A DNA stretch of 64,000 bases from NCBI GenBank assembly GCA_018267575.1, contig JAFDYF010000033.1, forward strand, positions 1 through 64,000, in the 5' to 3' direction. Shown piece by piece: positions 1 through 10,100 of the stretch. The notes below the pieces were generated by a model, which worked only from the letters and a program-made list of their open reading frames with translations, was not told where the DNA came from and did not search any database. Source of the DNA: Bacteroidota bacterium (GTDB taxonomy: Bacteria; Bacteroidota; Bacteroidia; Chitinophagales; Chitinophagaceae). The translations under genes were made by a program, and so were the position numbers. The stretch's first letter is position 1; each line of letters begins with the position of its first letter.

Positions 1-38
1 TTGTGATCATGGGGTGGCATTTTTGACCATGATTTCGA

Positions 39-119
39 CCTGATTTTTCTGATTCTTCTGAAGAGAAAGAATCGAAAAGTCTAATCAGGTGAATCAAAAA
101 AATCAGGCCAGAATCACAG
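39..119. repeat. Inverted and periodic AATCAGG repeats upstream of nuoI
   Basis: The first 138 bases hold no gene. Positions 39-55 and 91-107 are 17-base arms of an inverted repeat with one mismatch (CCTGATTTTTCTGATTC against the complement of GAATCAAAAAAATCAGG). The right side also reads as AATCAGGTG, AATCAAAAA, AATCAGGCC with a 9-base step from 83, then AATCACAG at 112. In RNA this would form a long imperfect hairpin inside the nuo operon, probably between nuoH and nuoI, though nuoH itself is outside the window. Function unknown; it could be an attenuator, a processing site or simply a dispersed repeat. Confidence 0.6.
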
Positions 120-138
120 TTAAGACAAATGTTAAAAA

Positions 139-615
139 ATGTTTATTACAGATTATATAAAAGAAGTTTACGGTGCCGTGAAATCATTGCTCACGGGCAT
201 GAAAGTGACAGGGCATTATTTTACCCATCACAAAGAGATCATCACCGAACAATATCCTGATAACCGCGACACTTTGAAAATGGCTGACCGGTTTCGTGGT
301 GAAGTGGTGTTGATCCATGATGAGCATAACGAGCATGCCTGTACGGGATGTTCTGCCTGTGAACTGGCCTGCCCAAATGGGACTATCAAAATCATCAACA
401 AATTTGATGTTTCACCGGAAGGAAAAAAGAAAAAAGCAATAGACACTTTTGTTTATCACTTAGAGCTTTGCACCATGTGCAATCTTTGTATACAGGCTTG
501 TCCTACGGATGCTATCAAAATGGCACAAACTTTTGAACACAGTGTGTATGACCGGAGCCAATTGACAAAAAAATTAAACCATGAAGGATCTAAACTAAGG
601 GAGGGTGTAGAATAA
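139..615 (+). CDS. nuoI: NADH-quinone oxidoreductase subunit I
   Basis: Peripheral-arm subunit of complex I that carries the two 4Fe-4S clusters N6a and N6b and passes electrons toward the quinone site. The protein is 158 residues long, with two ferredoxin motifs: Cys68, 71, 74, 78 (CTGCSACELACP) and Cys111, 114, 117, 121 (CTMCNLCIQACP). It is the first of six nuo genes here in the standard order I-J-K-L-M-N; upstream subunits lie outside the window. Its TAA stop shares one base with the nuoJ start at 615, which indicates translational coupling. A repeat hairpin lies just upstream. Confidence 0.96.
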   Translation: MFITDYIKEVYGAVKSLLTGMKVTGHYFTHHKEIITEQYPDNRDTLKMADRFRGEVVLIHDEHNEHACTGCSACELACPNGTIKIINKFDVSPEGKKKKAIDTFVYHLELCTMCNLCIQACPTDAIKMAQTFEHSVYDRSQLTKKLNHEGSKLREGVE

Positions 616-1178
616 TGGATGCATCAATAATCATATTTTATATTATTTCAGCTTTCATCTTGGTCACTGGCCTGCTCGCTGTTACCAGTAGAAAAATATT
701 TCGTTCGGCGATTTTCTTGCTCTTTTCCCTAATCGGCATTGCCGCTCTATATTTTTGGATGCAGGTTGAATTTATTGCGGCAGTACAAATCATTGTATAC
801 GTAGGTGGGATTGTGGTGCTGATTATTTTTTCCATTTTTCTTACCCAAAAATCGGGCGACCAAATGCCTAAACCTATAAGAAGCCGTGTCCTTTTCTCTG
901 CATTGGCGGTTTTATTTGGCCTGGGCTTTGTGCTCAATTTGATCTGGAAATATGGTTTTGAAAATACAGAACCGCAAAATTTCAATGTCAAGGTTTCTGA
1001 TATCGGGCAACAGATGCTGAGTACGACCGAACATGGTTTTGTATTGCCCTTTGAGGTGGTGAGTATTTTATTGCTGGCAGCCATGATCGGATGTATTGTG
1101 ATTGCAATGAAAGCCTCACCCAAGCCTTACAAAGAAGCGGCATTGGAAGTTGATGAAAATAGCATTTCCAAAAGTTAA
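615..1178 (+). CDS. nuoJ: NADH-quinone oxidoreductase subunit J
   Basis: Membrane-arm subunit of complex I (ND6 homologue), 187 residues with about five hydrophobic segments. The stretch FIAAVQIIVYVGGIVVLIIF around residues 52-71 matches the conserved NuoJ helix with a pi-bulge that helps couple quinone reduction to proton movement. It overlaps the nuoI stop by one base and is followed by nuoK after three bases. The hydrophilic C-terminal tail (about residues 166-187) is not conserved in the family as far as I can recall. Confidence 0.94.
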   Translation: MDASIIIFYIISAFILVTGLLAVTSRKIFRSAIFLLFSLIGIAALYFWMQVEFIAAVQIIVYVGGIVVLIIFSIFLTQKSGDQMPKPIRSRVLFSALAVLFGLGFVLNLIWKYGFENTEPQNFNVKVSDIGQQMLSTTEHGFVLPFEVVSILLLAAMIGCIVIAMKASPKPYKEAALEVDENSISKS

Positions 1179-1181
1179 TAA

Positions 1182-1250
1182 ATGAAATACTTTTTTTTAC
1201 AGGCAACTCTTTCAAGATCCCTCCCCTTTGGGGAGGCAGGAGGGGCTTTG
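1182..1250 (+). repeat. Leader repeat, copy 1 (start of nuoK)
   Basis: A 69-base coding repeat related to 1598-1666. The two copies match at 47 of 69 bases, and at 26 of 30 over the last ten codons (LPFGExGGAL). Positions 1220-1226 and 1230-1236 are perfect 7-base arms (CCTCCCC and GGGGAGG) around a TTT loop, so the mRNA would form a stem-loop about 40 bases after the start codon. Confidence 0.75.
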
Positions 1251-1547
1251 ACCCATATCCTCTTTCTAAGTACGACCTTGTTTTTTATAGGTATGTATGG
1301 ATTATTTACCAGAAGAAATATGATTACCATCTTGATGGCGGTAGAGTTGATTTTAAATAGTGTGAACATCAATTTTGTGGCTTTCAACAAATATCTCTAT
1401 CCGGGAAAACTAGATGGTATATTCTTTTCCATTTTTGTGATTACGATTGCGGCAGCGGAAGCCGCAGTGGCCATAGCGATTATTATCAATTTATACCGCA
1501 GCCATCATTCTATCGATGTGGAAGATGCAAGCGAACTAAAATATTAA
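1182..1547 (+). CDS. nuoK: NADH-quinone oxidoreductase subunit K with an added leader
   Basis: Membrane-arm subunit (ND4L homologue), 121 residues. The core with three helices is normal: FFIGMYGLFTRRN, then VELILNSVNINFVAFN with the key membrane glutamate, then AAAEAAVAIAIIINLYR with the second glutamate. Family members normally begin close to the residues LTHILFLSTTLF. Here they are preceded by about 23 extra residues (MKYFFLQATLSRSLPFGEAG and on). That leader is related to the one on nuoL and contains a palindromic repeat. No ATG or GTG in frame lies nearer the core; the TTG at 1248, the last codon of the leader, is the only possible closer start. Confidence 0.93.
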   Translation: MKYFFLQATLSRSLPFGEAGGALTHILFLSTTLFFIGMYGLFTRRNMITILMAVELILNSVNINFVAFNKYLYPGKLDGIFFSIFVITIAAAEAAVAIAIIINLYRSHHSIDVEDASELKY

Positions 1548-1597
1548 AACTTCAGTTACCCAATTCAATCTGTTGCTGAAGAAAAGCAAATTTAAAG

Positions 1598-1666
1598 ATG
1601 AAAGACATACTACTACAAATCACAATGGCAAATATCCTTCCTTTTGGGGAGGTCGGAGGGGCTTTG
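1598..1666 (+). repeat. Leader repeat, copy 2 (start of nuoL)
   Basis: Second copy of the coding leader found at 1182-1250. The stem at 1636-1642 and 1646-1652 has two C-to-T changes in the left arm only. In RNA these become G-U pairs, so the stem-loop survives although the DNA palindrome is no longer perfect. The two leaders share 14 of 23 residues. Confidence 0.75.
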
Positions 1667-3580
1667 ATTCCTTTACTTCCATTGGCTACATTCGTGATTT
1701 TGGGTTTGTTTGGTAGAAAATATTTTAAATCTTTTGCTGGTATTCTTGGCACCCTGTCGATATTAATCGTCACCCTGCTTTCTTTTTATACGGCTTATCA
1801 TTATTTTTTTGTGGAAGGAAAAGTGGATGGGGTTTTTCAAAAAATCGTTGCCCTAAAATATACTTGGTTGGAATTCTCGCCCAATGTATCCATTGATATG
1901 GGAATCGTCTTAGACCCTATATCGGTGATGATGATTGTGGTTGTAAGTTTTGTTTCCCTCATGGTGCATATTTTTAGCTTGGGATATATGGAGGGCGAAG
2001 AAAGGTTCGCCACCTATTATGCCTTTCTTTCCCTATTTACCTTTTCTATGCTGGGACTGGTACTCTCTTCCAATATTTTCCAGATATACATGTTCTGGGA
2101 ATTGGTAGGTGTTTCCTCTTATTTGTTGATTGGATTCTATTTTGACAAACCCTCGGCAGTAGCGGCTTCCAAAAAAGCGTTTATTGTTACCCGTTTTGCT
2201 GACCTTGGTTTTTTGGTAGGGATCTTGATCCTTGCTTTTTATAGTGGAACATTGGATTTCGGCGTACTTATCAATAAACTCACATCTATTCAATCGCCCG
2301 AATTTATCCATATCACATCTGCTAGTTTTTTAGGCGCCTCTATGCTGACTTGGGGGTTGACTCTGGTATTTATTGGCGGTGCGGGCAAATCGGCCATGTT
2401 CCCATTGCATATCTGGTTGCCTGATGCCATGGAAGGCCCGACTCCTGTTTCTGCATTAATCCATGCAGCCACCATGGTTGTAGCCGGCGTTTTTTTGGTA
2501 GCACGATTATTCCCTGTTTTTTCAGTGGATGGTACGGCACTCAATATTGTGGCTTATACAGGTGCATTATCAGCATTGCTGGCGGCAATCATTGCATGCA
2601 CGCAAACCGATATCAAAAGAGTGTTGGCCTATTCCACCATGTCGCAGATAGGCTATATGATGTTTTCATTGGGGGTATCTAAATATGGTGGTGAAAATGG
2701 GCTGGGCTATATGGCTTCCATGTTCCACCTGTTCACCCATGCTTTCTTCAAATCCTTATTATTCTTAGGTGCTGGTGCGGTGATACATGTAGTACATAGC
2801 AATGAGATGAAGGATATGGGTGGTCTTCGCAAATTGATGCCCATCACGCATATCACCTTTTTAATTGCCTGTTTGGCCATTGCAGGCATTCCAATCTTTT
2901 CCGGGTTTTTTAGCAAGGAAGAAATTTTATTGGCAGCTTATCATTCCAACAAACTGATTTATGTGGTGGGTGTGTTGGCTTCAGGGCTAACCGCCTTTTA
3001 CATGTTCCGATTATATTTTTCAATTTTTTGGAACTCAACTCAAAATGCAGATCACCTAATGAAGCATGGGCATGGGGAAGGTTCCCTGACCATAAAATGG
3101 CCATTGATTATTTTAGCGGTATGCGCTTTGCTTGCTGGATTTGTACCAATTGCCCATTGGGTTACATCCGATGGGGTGCCATTGGAAACACATATCGATA
3201 TTGGATTTTCCACATTACCCGTTCTATTGGCATTGGCAGGTATCGGTCTGGCCTCCTATTTATATAAAACAGCCAATACAAGACCCCAAGCTATCGCACA
3301 TTCTTTGGGAGGCTTATACCAAACTGCTTACAAGAAATTCTATATCGATGAAATATATCTATTCATCACCAAGAAAATTATTTTCAACTTGATTGGAAGA
3401 CCCGCTGCATGGATCGACAAGAACATTGTGGATGGCCTGATGAACGGATTGGCAGCACTGACCGGAAAAATTTCAGAACTAATAAAGGGATTACAATCGG
3501 GAAAACTGCAGAATTATACGTTGTATTTTTTTGGTGGCGCACTAGGACTGGCCATCATACTCATTTATTTCTTGCAGTAA
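1598..3580 (+). CDS. nuoL: NADH-quinone oxidoreductase subunit L with an added leader
   Basis: Largest proton-pumping membrane subunit of complex I (ND5 homologue), 660 residues. Antiporter-family motifs are clear: FWELVGVSSYLLIGFYF with the conserved glutamate, HIWLPDAMEGPTPVSALIHA with the helix VII lysine region nearby, and a long C-terminal lateral-helix region ending in FFGGALGLAIILIYFLQ. The usual N-terminus corresponds to LIPLLPLATFVILGLFGRKY. The preceding 23 residues (MKDILLQITMANILPFGEVG and on) duplicate the nuoK leader. The gene starts 50 bases after nuoK. Confidence 0.95.
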   Translation: MKDILLQITMANILPFGEVGGALIPLLPLATFVILGLFGRKYFKSFAGILGTLSILIVTLLSFYTAYHYFFVEGKVDGVFQKIVALKYTWLEFSPNVSIDMGIVLDPISVMMIVVVSFVSLMVHIFSLGYMEGEERFATYYAFLSLFTFSMLGLVLSSNIFQIYMFWELVGVSSYLLIGFYFDKPSAVAASKKAFIVTRFADLGFLVGILILAFYSGTLDFGVLINKLTSIQSPEFIHITSASFLGASMLTWGLTLVFIGGAGKSAMFPLHIWLPDAMEGPTPVSALIHAATMVVAGVFLVARLFPVFSVDGTALNIVAYTGALSALLAAIIACTQTDIKRVLAYSTMSQIGYMMFSLGVSKYGGENGLGYMASMFHLFTHAFFKSLLFLGAGAVIHVVHSNEMKDMGGLRKLMPITHITFLIACLAIAGIPIFSGFFSKEEILLAAYHSNKLIYVVGVLASGLTAFYMFRLYFSIFWNSTQNADHLMKHGHGEGSLTIKWPLIILAVCALLAGFVPIAHWVTSDGVPLETHIDIGFSTLPVLLALAGIGLASYLYKTANTRPQAIAHSLGGLYQTAYKKFYIDEIYLFITKKIIFNLIGRPAAWIDKNIVDGLMNGLAALTGKISELIKGLQSGKLQNYTLYFFGGALGLAIILIYFLQ

Positions 3581-3637
3581 CGGTTATGAACAAAACTGTA
3601 GAATCAAAAATATTGGATACTAAAAGATATTTTTAAA

Positions 3638-5140
3638 ATGAACCTATCGGCGCTCATCATATTACCCTTGGCAACCGCGATAGCAATATTGCTTGCACGA
3701 GGGCTAAAACAGGTAAGAACCCTTGCCTTGATCGGTTCTACCGGACAGTTCCTGATGTCATTGGGGTTGCTTTGGGCTTATTGGAAAGAAAGATCTGCGG
3801 GAAACACATCCCAATTCTTGTTCGAATTTGACTATGCCTGGTTTGCGCCGCTCAATATCCATTATCATATTGGAGTGGATGGTATCTCTGTTTCCATGAT
3901 ACTGCTGACTGCATTTGTTGTAATTGCTGGTGTGCTGGTTTCATGGGCACAGGATAATATGAATAAGGAATTTTTCTTTCTCTTGATTTTTTTGAGCCTC
4001 GGAGCCTATGGCTATTTTATTTCACTTGATATTTTCACTTTATTCTTTTTCCTAGAAGTGGCGGTGATCCCCAAATTTTTACTGATAGGCATTTGGGGCA
4101 GTGGCAAAAAAGAATATAGTGCCATGAAACTGGCATTGATGCTAATGGCTGGTTCCGCACTGGTTTTTGTGGGGTTGGTTGGTTTGTATTTCAATACGGA
4201 TGTAAATGGTGCTCATAGCTTTGATTTAGTAGCCATATCAAAAATGCATATAGATATTGCTTCGCAAAAATTATTTTTCCCATTTGCATTTATTGGTTTC
4301 GGTGTTTTCACCGCATTGTTCCCTTTTCATACATGGGTACCAGATGGCCACTCTTCTGCACCAACAGCCGCCTCCATGTTCTTGGCTGGCATCTCCATGA
4401 AATTAGGCGGCTATGGATGTCTGCGTGTGGCAACCTATCTCATGCCCGATGCCGCACAGGCCTACGCTCCTATTATTATATTGCTCTCCACCATTGCGAT
4501 TATTTATGGCGCTTTCGCCACGATGATGCAAACGGATCTGAAATATATCAACGCTTATTCTTCTGTGAGCCATTGTGGTTTTGTGCTACTTGGGATTGGT
4601 ATGCTCACGAAGACTTCGATTATAGGTGCAGTGATGCAAATGGTATCTCATGGATTAATGACCGCTCTTTTCTTTGCTGCCATTGGCATGATCTATAGCA
4701 GAACGCATACTAGGATGGTGGCTCAGTTAGGTGGATTACTTAAGAGCATTCCCATCATCTCTACGGTGTTTGTGATTGCTGGACTTTGTTCCCTAGGCTT
4801 GCCTGGATTCAGCGGCTTTGTGGCAGAGATGACCTTGTTCATGGGCAGTTGGCAAAACGCTGACCAATGGTATCGGCTGGCTACTATTTTAGCGTGCGCA
4901 TCCATAGTAGTTACAGCAGTTTATATACTCAGAGCGGTGGGCAGCGCCATTATGGGTCCTGTTAGGGATAAACATTTTAATAACCTAACGGATGCATCAT
5001 GGAACGAAAGACTGGCAGCCGGCATATTGATTATTGGTATTGTGGCAATCGGTATTGCCCCATTTTGGTTGAACCAATTGATTACACCGGGAGCTGAACA
5101 TATTATGGAGCATTTGGGAAGAGCTGTATCAATGAAATGA
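3638..5140 (+). CDS. nuoM: NADH-quinone oxidoreductase subunit M
   Basis: Proton-pumping membrane subunit (ND4 homologue), 500 residues, about 14 hydrophobic segments. It has the family glutamate in FFFLEVAVIPKFLLIGIWG, the sequence FHTWVPDGHSSAPTAASMFL and the lysine of ISMKLGGYG in the proton channel. It starts 57 bases after nuoL and shows no leader repeat; its N-terminus (MNLSALIILPLATAIAIL) begins directly with the first helix, as is usual in the family. Confidence 0.95.
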   Translation: MNLSALIILPLATAIAILLARGLKQVRTLALIGSTGQFLMSLGLLWAYWKERSAGNTSQFLFEFDYAWFAPLNIHYHIGVDGISVSMILLTAFVVIAGVLVSWAQDNMNKEFFFLLIFLSLGAYGYFISLDIFTLFFFLEVAVIPKFLLIGIWGSGKKEYSAMKLALMLMAGSALVFVGLVGLYFNTDVNGAHSFDLVAISKMHIDIASQKLFFPFAFIGFGVFTALFPFHTWVPDGHSSAPTAASMFLAGISMKLGGYGCLRVATYLMPDAAQAYAPIIILLSTIAIIYGAFATMMQTDLKYINAYSSVSHCGFVLLGIGMLTKTSIIGAVMQMVSHGLMTALFFAAIGMIYSRTHTRMVAQLGGLLKSIPIISTVFVIAGLCSLGLPGFSGFVAEMTLFMGSWQNADQWYRLATILACASIVVTAVYILRAVGSAIMGPVRDKHFNNLTDASWNERLAAGILIIGIVAIGIAPFWLNQLITPGAEHIMEHLGRAVSMK

Positions 5141-5230
5141 CAACAGGAATTGTAATGGAGTAAAATAAAAGAGTTTTGTATTAGATCATTGGGTATCGAA
5201 CAATGGGTGCAAAACAACAAAAGCTAAATT

Positions 5231-6643
5231 ATGGGAACCGATTTTTTAATTTTGATGAAACAGGAATGGATGGTGATCGCCATCATTTTTATCCTGATGT
5301 TTATCAAAATAGGATCAAATGAATGGAAGAATGAGCGCATCCTGAACTTGGTAAATATTTTATTGCTGATTAATTTCATCTTGGGGCTTTTCTGGAACCA
5401 GGAAGGCACTCTCTTCAACGAAATGTACAAGACCAACCCATTGATTGTAGCTGAAAAGAATATTCTCAGTCTCGGTACTTATATTATTGCCTTACAGGCT
5501 TATTCCTGGCTCAAGAACCATCAGCATGTGTTGGAATTTTACATACTCCTTCTTTCAACGCTGGTAGGAATGTTCTTTATGATATCCGCAGGCAACCTGC
5601 TCATGTTTTATTTGGGACTGGAATTATCCAGCATTCCCTTGGCAGCAATTGCTAATTTTGATCTAGAAAAAAGAAAATCATCCGAAGCTGCTTTTAAGTT
5701 CATTATTTCATCTGCCTTTTCTTCGGGATTGTTATTGTTTGGTATTTCGCTCATTTATGGTCTCACAGGAACTTTGACATTCACTGAACTTTCACAGCAT
5801 CTGAACGGCAATCCATTGGAAATATTTGCTTTTGTATTGTTCATAGCGGGATTTGGTTTTAAAATTTCTGCCGTACCATTTCATCTATGGACAGCCGATG
5901 TATATGAAGGTGCACCGGTATCCGTAACCTCATACCTATCAGTGATTTCAAAAGGGGCCGTATTATTTGTCTTCGTTTCCATTCTATATACTGTATTTAA
6001 ACCGATTGCCATTACTTGGTATAATATTTTGTTTATACTGTCTGTACTTACCATGATCATAGGAAACCTTTTTGCCATCCGGCAACAAAACCTCAAACGG
6101 TTTCTTGCCTTCTCTTCCATTGCGCAAGTTGGTTTTATACTAGTTGGTATATCGGGAGCTTCGCGGGAAGGCAGTGCATCGGTCGTATACTTTGTGTTGA
6201 TCTATGTTTTTTCCAATCTCGGTGCGTTTGGTGTAGTTGGCTTAGTTAGTGCTTTATCTGGGAAAGAAAACATCGATGATTACAAATCTTTCTACAAAAA
6301 CAATCCCCTGCTATCATGGGTATTGGCCATTTCACTATTTTCACTGGCAGGCATACCGCCAACAGCAGGGTTTTTTGGTAAATTCTTTTTATTGATATCA
6401 GGTGCTGGGCAAGGAAATTATTTACTTATCACGATTGCGGCCTTGAATATGATTGTTTCACTTTATTACTACCTCAAAGTGATCAAAGCCATTTTTATGG
6501 ATCCTAACGATAACCCGATTGAAAAATTAGCAATACCCGCTTCACCCAAGCTGGCTTTGTTCATTTGTGTGGCTGGTATTGTACTGACTGGGCTGATGAG
6601 TTATGTGTATGAGTATATTTATTCGCTGGCGACCAGCTTTTGA
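5231..6643 (+). CDS. nuoN: NADH-quinone oxidoreductase subunit N
   Basis: Third antiporter-like pump subunit of complex I (ND2 homologue), 470 residues. Motifs seen: FYLGLELSSIPLAAIANF with the glutamate, FHLWTADVYEGAPVSVTSYL, and ISKGAVLF with the channel lysine. It lies 90 bases after nuoM and closes the recognisable complex I genes. The start at 5231 gives a short N-terminal stretch before the first helix, so a slightly later start is possible. Confidence 0.94.
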   Translation: MGTDFLILMKQEWMVIAIIFILMFIKIGSNEWKNERILNLVNILLLINFILGLFWNQEGTLFNEMYKTNPLIVAEKNILSLGTYIIALQAYSWLKNHQHVLEFYILLLSTLVGMFFMISAGNLLMFYLGLELSSIPLAAIANFDLEKRKSSEAAFKFIISSAFSSGLLLFGISLIYGLTGTLTFTELSQHLNGNPLEIFAFVLFIAGFGFKISAVPFHLWTADVYEGAPVSVTSYLSVISKGAVLFVFVSILYTVFKPIAITWYNILFILSVLTMIIGNLFAIRQQNLKRFLAFSSIAQVGFILVGISGASREGSASVVYFVLIYVFSNLGAFGVVGLVSALSGKENIDDYKSFYKNNPLLSWVLAISLFSLAGIPPTAGFFGKFFLLISGAGQGNYLLITIAALNMIVSLYYYLKVIKAIFMDPNDNPIEKLAIPASPKLALFICVAGIVLTGLMSYVYEYIYSLATSF

Positions 6644-6679
6644 AAAGTGGAAATTACAAACTGAAAACGCTGAACGTTT

Positions 6680-7060
6680 ATGGCAATCAATCAAAATCAT
6701 ACCAGTGAAGAGTTGAACGGTATCAAGTGCGCCGTGGTTGAAAAAAATGTATCGGGTGATAGAGCCGCCTTTCTACAGCAATTGCTCAGCTACAATAAAT
6801 ATACCGTGGTGATTGCTGCCACAGCTCCTCCCAAAGCGGCGCCAGCAAAGCCTTTGGCAGAAGGGGAAATCCCTCCACCCCCAGCCCCTCCCGCACCTGA
6901 AACTTTTACGGTGGGGGTTACAGACCTGATGTTCAACGCCATCAATGCTATTTATGGAAGACTTTTACATACTGCAGATGGACATGTGGTTACTGCCGCA
7001 TACTGGCATCAACAGGAAAAAATCTCGCATGATGAAATCCCGTATTATGAGAGGAAATGA
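6680..7060 (+). CDS. Small proline-rich protein at the end of the nuo operon
   Basis: I do not recognise a named family. The product has 126 residues and no signal peptide or membrane segment. It has two parts: residues 1-48 (ending NKYTVVIAAT) and residues 76-126 (FTVGVTDLMFNAINAIYGRL and on), joined by an alanine/proline-rich linker (PPKAAPAKPLAEGEIPPPPA). It starts 36 bases after nuoN on the same strand, and the next signal is the operon terminator, so it is co-transcribed with complex I. A role as an accessory or assembly factor is only an inference from position. Confidence 0.75.
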   Translation: MAINQNHTSEELNGIKCAVVEKNVSGDRAAFLQQLLSYNKYTVVIAATAPPKAAPAKPLAEGEIPPPPAPPAPETFTVGVTDLMFNAINAIYGRLLHTADGHVVTAAYWHQQEKISHDEIPYYERK

Positions 7061-7145
7061 TAGAAAAAATCAGGCATGCCCGTATTTGCAAGAAATCGCT
7101 TTAGCTGATTAAAGACCGAAATAAGTCACCAACCTATATTCATAA

Positions 7146-7177
7146 AAGAAAAGAAACCTGCAGAGGTTTCTTTTCTT
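7146..7177. terminator. Two-way terminator between nuo operon and nifJ
   Basis: A perfect 14-base-pair stem (7146-7159 with 7164-7177) around a GCAG loop. The arms are AAGAAAAGAAACCT and its complement, so either strand ends in a U-rich stretch. It sits between two convergent transcription units and fits termination of both. Confidence 0.9.
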
Positions 7178-7192
7178 TATTAATGGCGGTCA

Positions 7193-10100
7193 TTAGAGGC
7201 CTTTGAGAGTAACCAATCGGTCCCATTTAGTTTGCCTAGCCATTTCCGCTTGGTGCAGGAACTCTTCAGCAAGCTCTGGGTTTTTGGCCTTGATTACTTT
7301 AAATCTATTCTCATGGTACATAAACTCACTCAATGCCATGGTTGGTTCTTTTGAATCGATGACAAAACGTTGACCCTTTTCTTTCATCGGATTATAATGG
7401 AACAATGGCCAATACCCTGATTTCACAGCAAAATCCTGTTCTTGCGCCCCATGTGCCATATCAATACCATGTGCAATACACTGGCTATAAGCAATGATCA
7501 AGGATGGACCTGGATAAGCTTCTGCTTCAAGTATTGTTCTCACCGTATGGATATCATTTCCACCCATGGCAATATTAGCTACATAGGCCGTACCATGTGC
7601 GATAGCCTGCAAGGCAAGATCTTTTTTACCAGTAGTTTTTCCATTCACCGAAAACTTGGCACTCGAACCCAATGGGGTAGATTTCGATTTTTGTCCCCCT
7701 GTATTAGAATATACTTCTGTATCGAGTACCATGATGTTTACGTTTTCTCCAGTAGATAATACATGGTCCAAACCTCCGTAACCGATATCGTAGGCCCATC
7801 CATCACCACCAACAATCCATACTGATTTTTCAGCAAGGAAATCGGCCAAATGATAGAGGTTAAGCGCTGCCAAGGATTTCTCATTTTCCAAACGATGTTT
7901 TAATTCTTTGATCAACTCATGCTTCGCATGTATCTCCGCTTCTGTAATTTCTGGTGCATTGAGAATCTGATCAGCAAATTCCTCACCGACCAAGGGCTTT
8001 AATTCATTTAACACTGAAATTGCGGTCAGTCTTTTTTGTTGGTTAGCCATTTTAATACCCAGACCGAATTCTGCATTATCCTCAAAAAGAGAGTTGGCCC
8101 AAGCTGGTCCAATTCCATCCTTGTTTTTTGACCAAGGGGTCGTCGGCAGGTTACCACCAAATATAGAAGAGCAACCTGTTGCATTGGCAACAATCATTCT
8201 TTCCCCAAAGAGTTGTGTGAGCAATTTTAAATACGGCGTTTCCCCACAACCTGCACAAGCACCTGAAAATTCAAACAAAGGTTGGAAGAATTGAGAGCCT
8301 TTCACCGTATTCCGGTTTACCCTAGCACGATCCACTTCAGGAATGCTCAGGAAGAAATCCCAATTTTGTTTTTCATTTTCCTGAATGGGAGTCTTATCAA
8401 ACATATTAATGGCCTTGTGCCCTGGGTCTGTCTTGCTAGTGATGGGACAGAACTCCACACATAATGTACAGCCAGTGCAATCTTCTGTCGAAACCTGAAG
8501 GGTATAGGCTTCTTTTGTCTTATCCCATTCCTTACCGATCGGGTCTACATGTTTAAAGGATGCAGGTGCAGTTGCCAACAATTCTTTATCGTATACTTTG
8601 GGCCGGATGGCTGCATGCGGACAAATCAGAAAGCATTTGCCACATTGGGTACAAAGATCCGCGTCCCAAACAGGCACGGCATCGGCAATATTTCTTTTTT
8701 CAAATTTGGTAGTGCCTGAAGGGAAAGTACCATCCACGGGTAAGGCACTCACAGGAAGTTCATCCCCTTCCCCAGCAATGATCCTGGCGAGAACATCTTT
8801 CACAAACGTTGGTGAGTTTCCGGGCACTACTTCATCCAATGACCTGTTGCCTACAATCAGGTTTTTATAATCTATTTCGTATAAATGCGCTAAGGCCTCA
8901 TCCACCGCAGCATAGTTTTTCTGCACAACAGCCTCTCCTTTTTTCCAATAGGTATCATAAATTGCTTCTTTGATCTTCGCAATGGCCTCTTCACGAGGTA
9001 ATACATTACTGATGGCAAAAAAGCAAGTTTGCAGAATGGTGTTAACTCGGTTACCCATACCCGTTTCTTTGGCCACCGTATAGGCATTGATGACATAAAA
9101 CTTCAATTCCTTTTCAATAATTTCTTCCTGAATTTTCTTTGGTAACTTTCCCCAAACCTCATCCTTTTCATAAGGAGCATTCAGTAAAAAAACAGCCCCG
9201 TGCTCAGCATCCTTTAGTATATCATATTTAGTGAGATAGTTAAAGTGGTGGCAAGCGATGAAGTTGGCAGACTGAACCAAATAGGTGGAACGTATCGGTT
9301 TTTCTCCAAAACGCAAATGGGATGCGGTGAGCGATCCTGATTTTTTAGAATCGTACACAAAATATCCCTGAACATAATAATCTGTTTTTTCCCCAATAAT
9401 CTTAATAGAGTTTTTATTGGCACTTACGGTACCATCTGCACCGAGACCAAAAAACAAACCCCGGAATTTATGCTGTGCATCTAAATTAAAATTCTTATCA
9501 TAATCCAAACTCAAATGGGTCACATCATCATGGATGCCTACCGTAAAATGGGTTTTGGGCTTATCGGATTTCAGTTCATTGAAAACGGCCAGCACCATCG
9601 CTGGGGTAAATTCTTTGGAAGACAGTCCATAACGGCCGCCAATAATATGCGCATGTTTGTTTTCCTGTGATTCGTTCAAGGCATTCACCACATCCATAAA
9701 CAGTGGTTCGGCCATACTGGTTGGCTCTTTACTACGATCCAATACCGCAATCGATTTCACTGATTTTGGCAACACCTCTATAAAATGAGATATAGAGAAA
9801 GGACGGAACAATCGCACATTCAACACCCCCACTTTTTCACCTTTTTCGTTTAGGTAATCAACGGTTTCCTGCACTGCACATTCGCCAGACCCCATAATCA
9901 CAATTACTCGGTCTGCTTCGGCATTCCCATAATAATCGAACAAACGATAATGCCGACCGGTCAGTTCTCCAAACTGTTTCATCTTTTCCTCCACAATAGC
10001 TGGTACTTTATCATAATAGCTGTTGGCAGCCTCCCTGTTCTGGAAGAAAACATCGGGGTTCTGCGCTGTTCCACGTATAAATGGATTTTCGGGAGACAAG

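Noticed and set aside
3028..3392. Overlapping plus-strand frames inside nuoL
   Set aside because: They lie in other frames of a well-conserved gene and their translations show no domain features.
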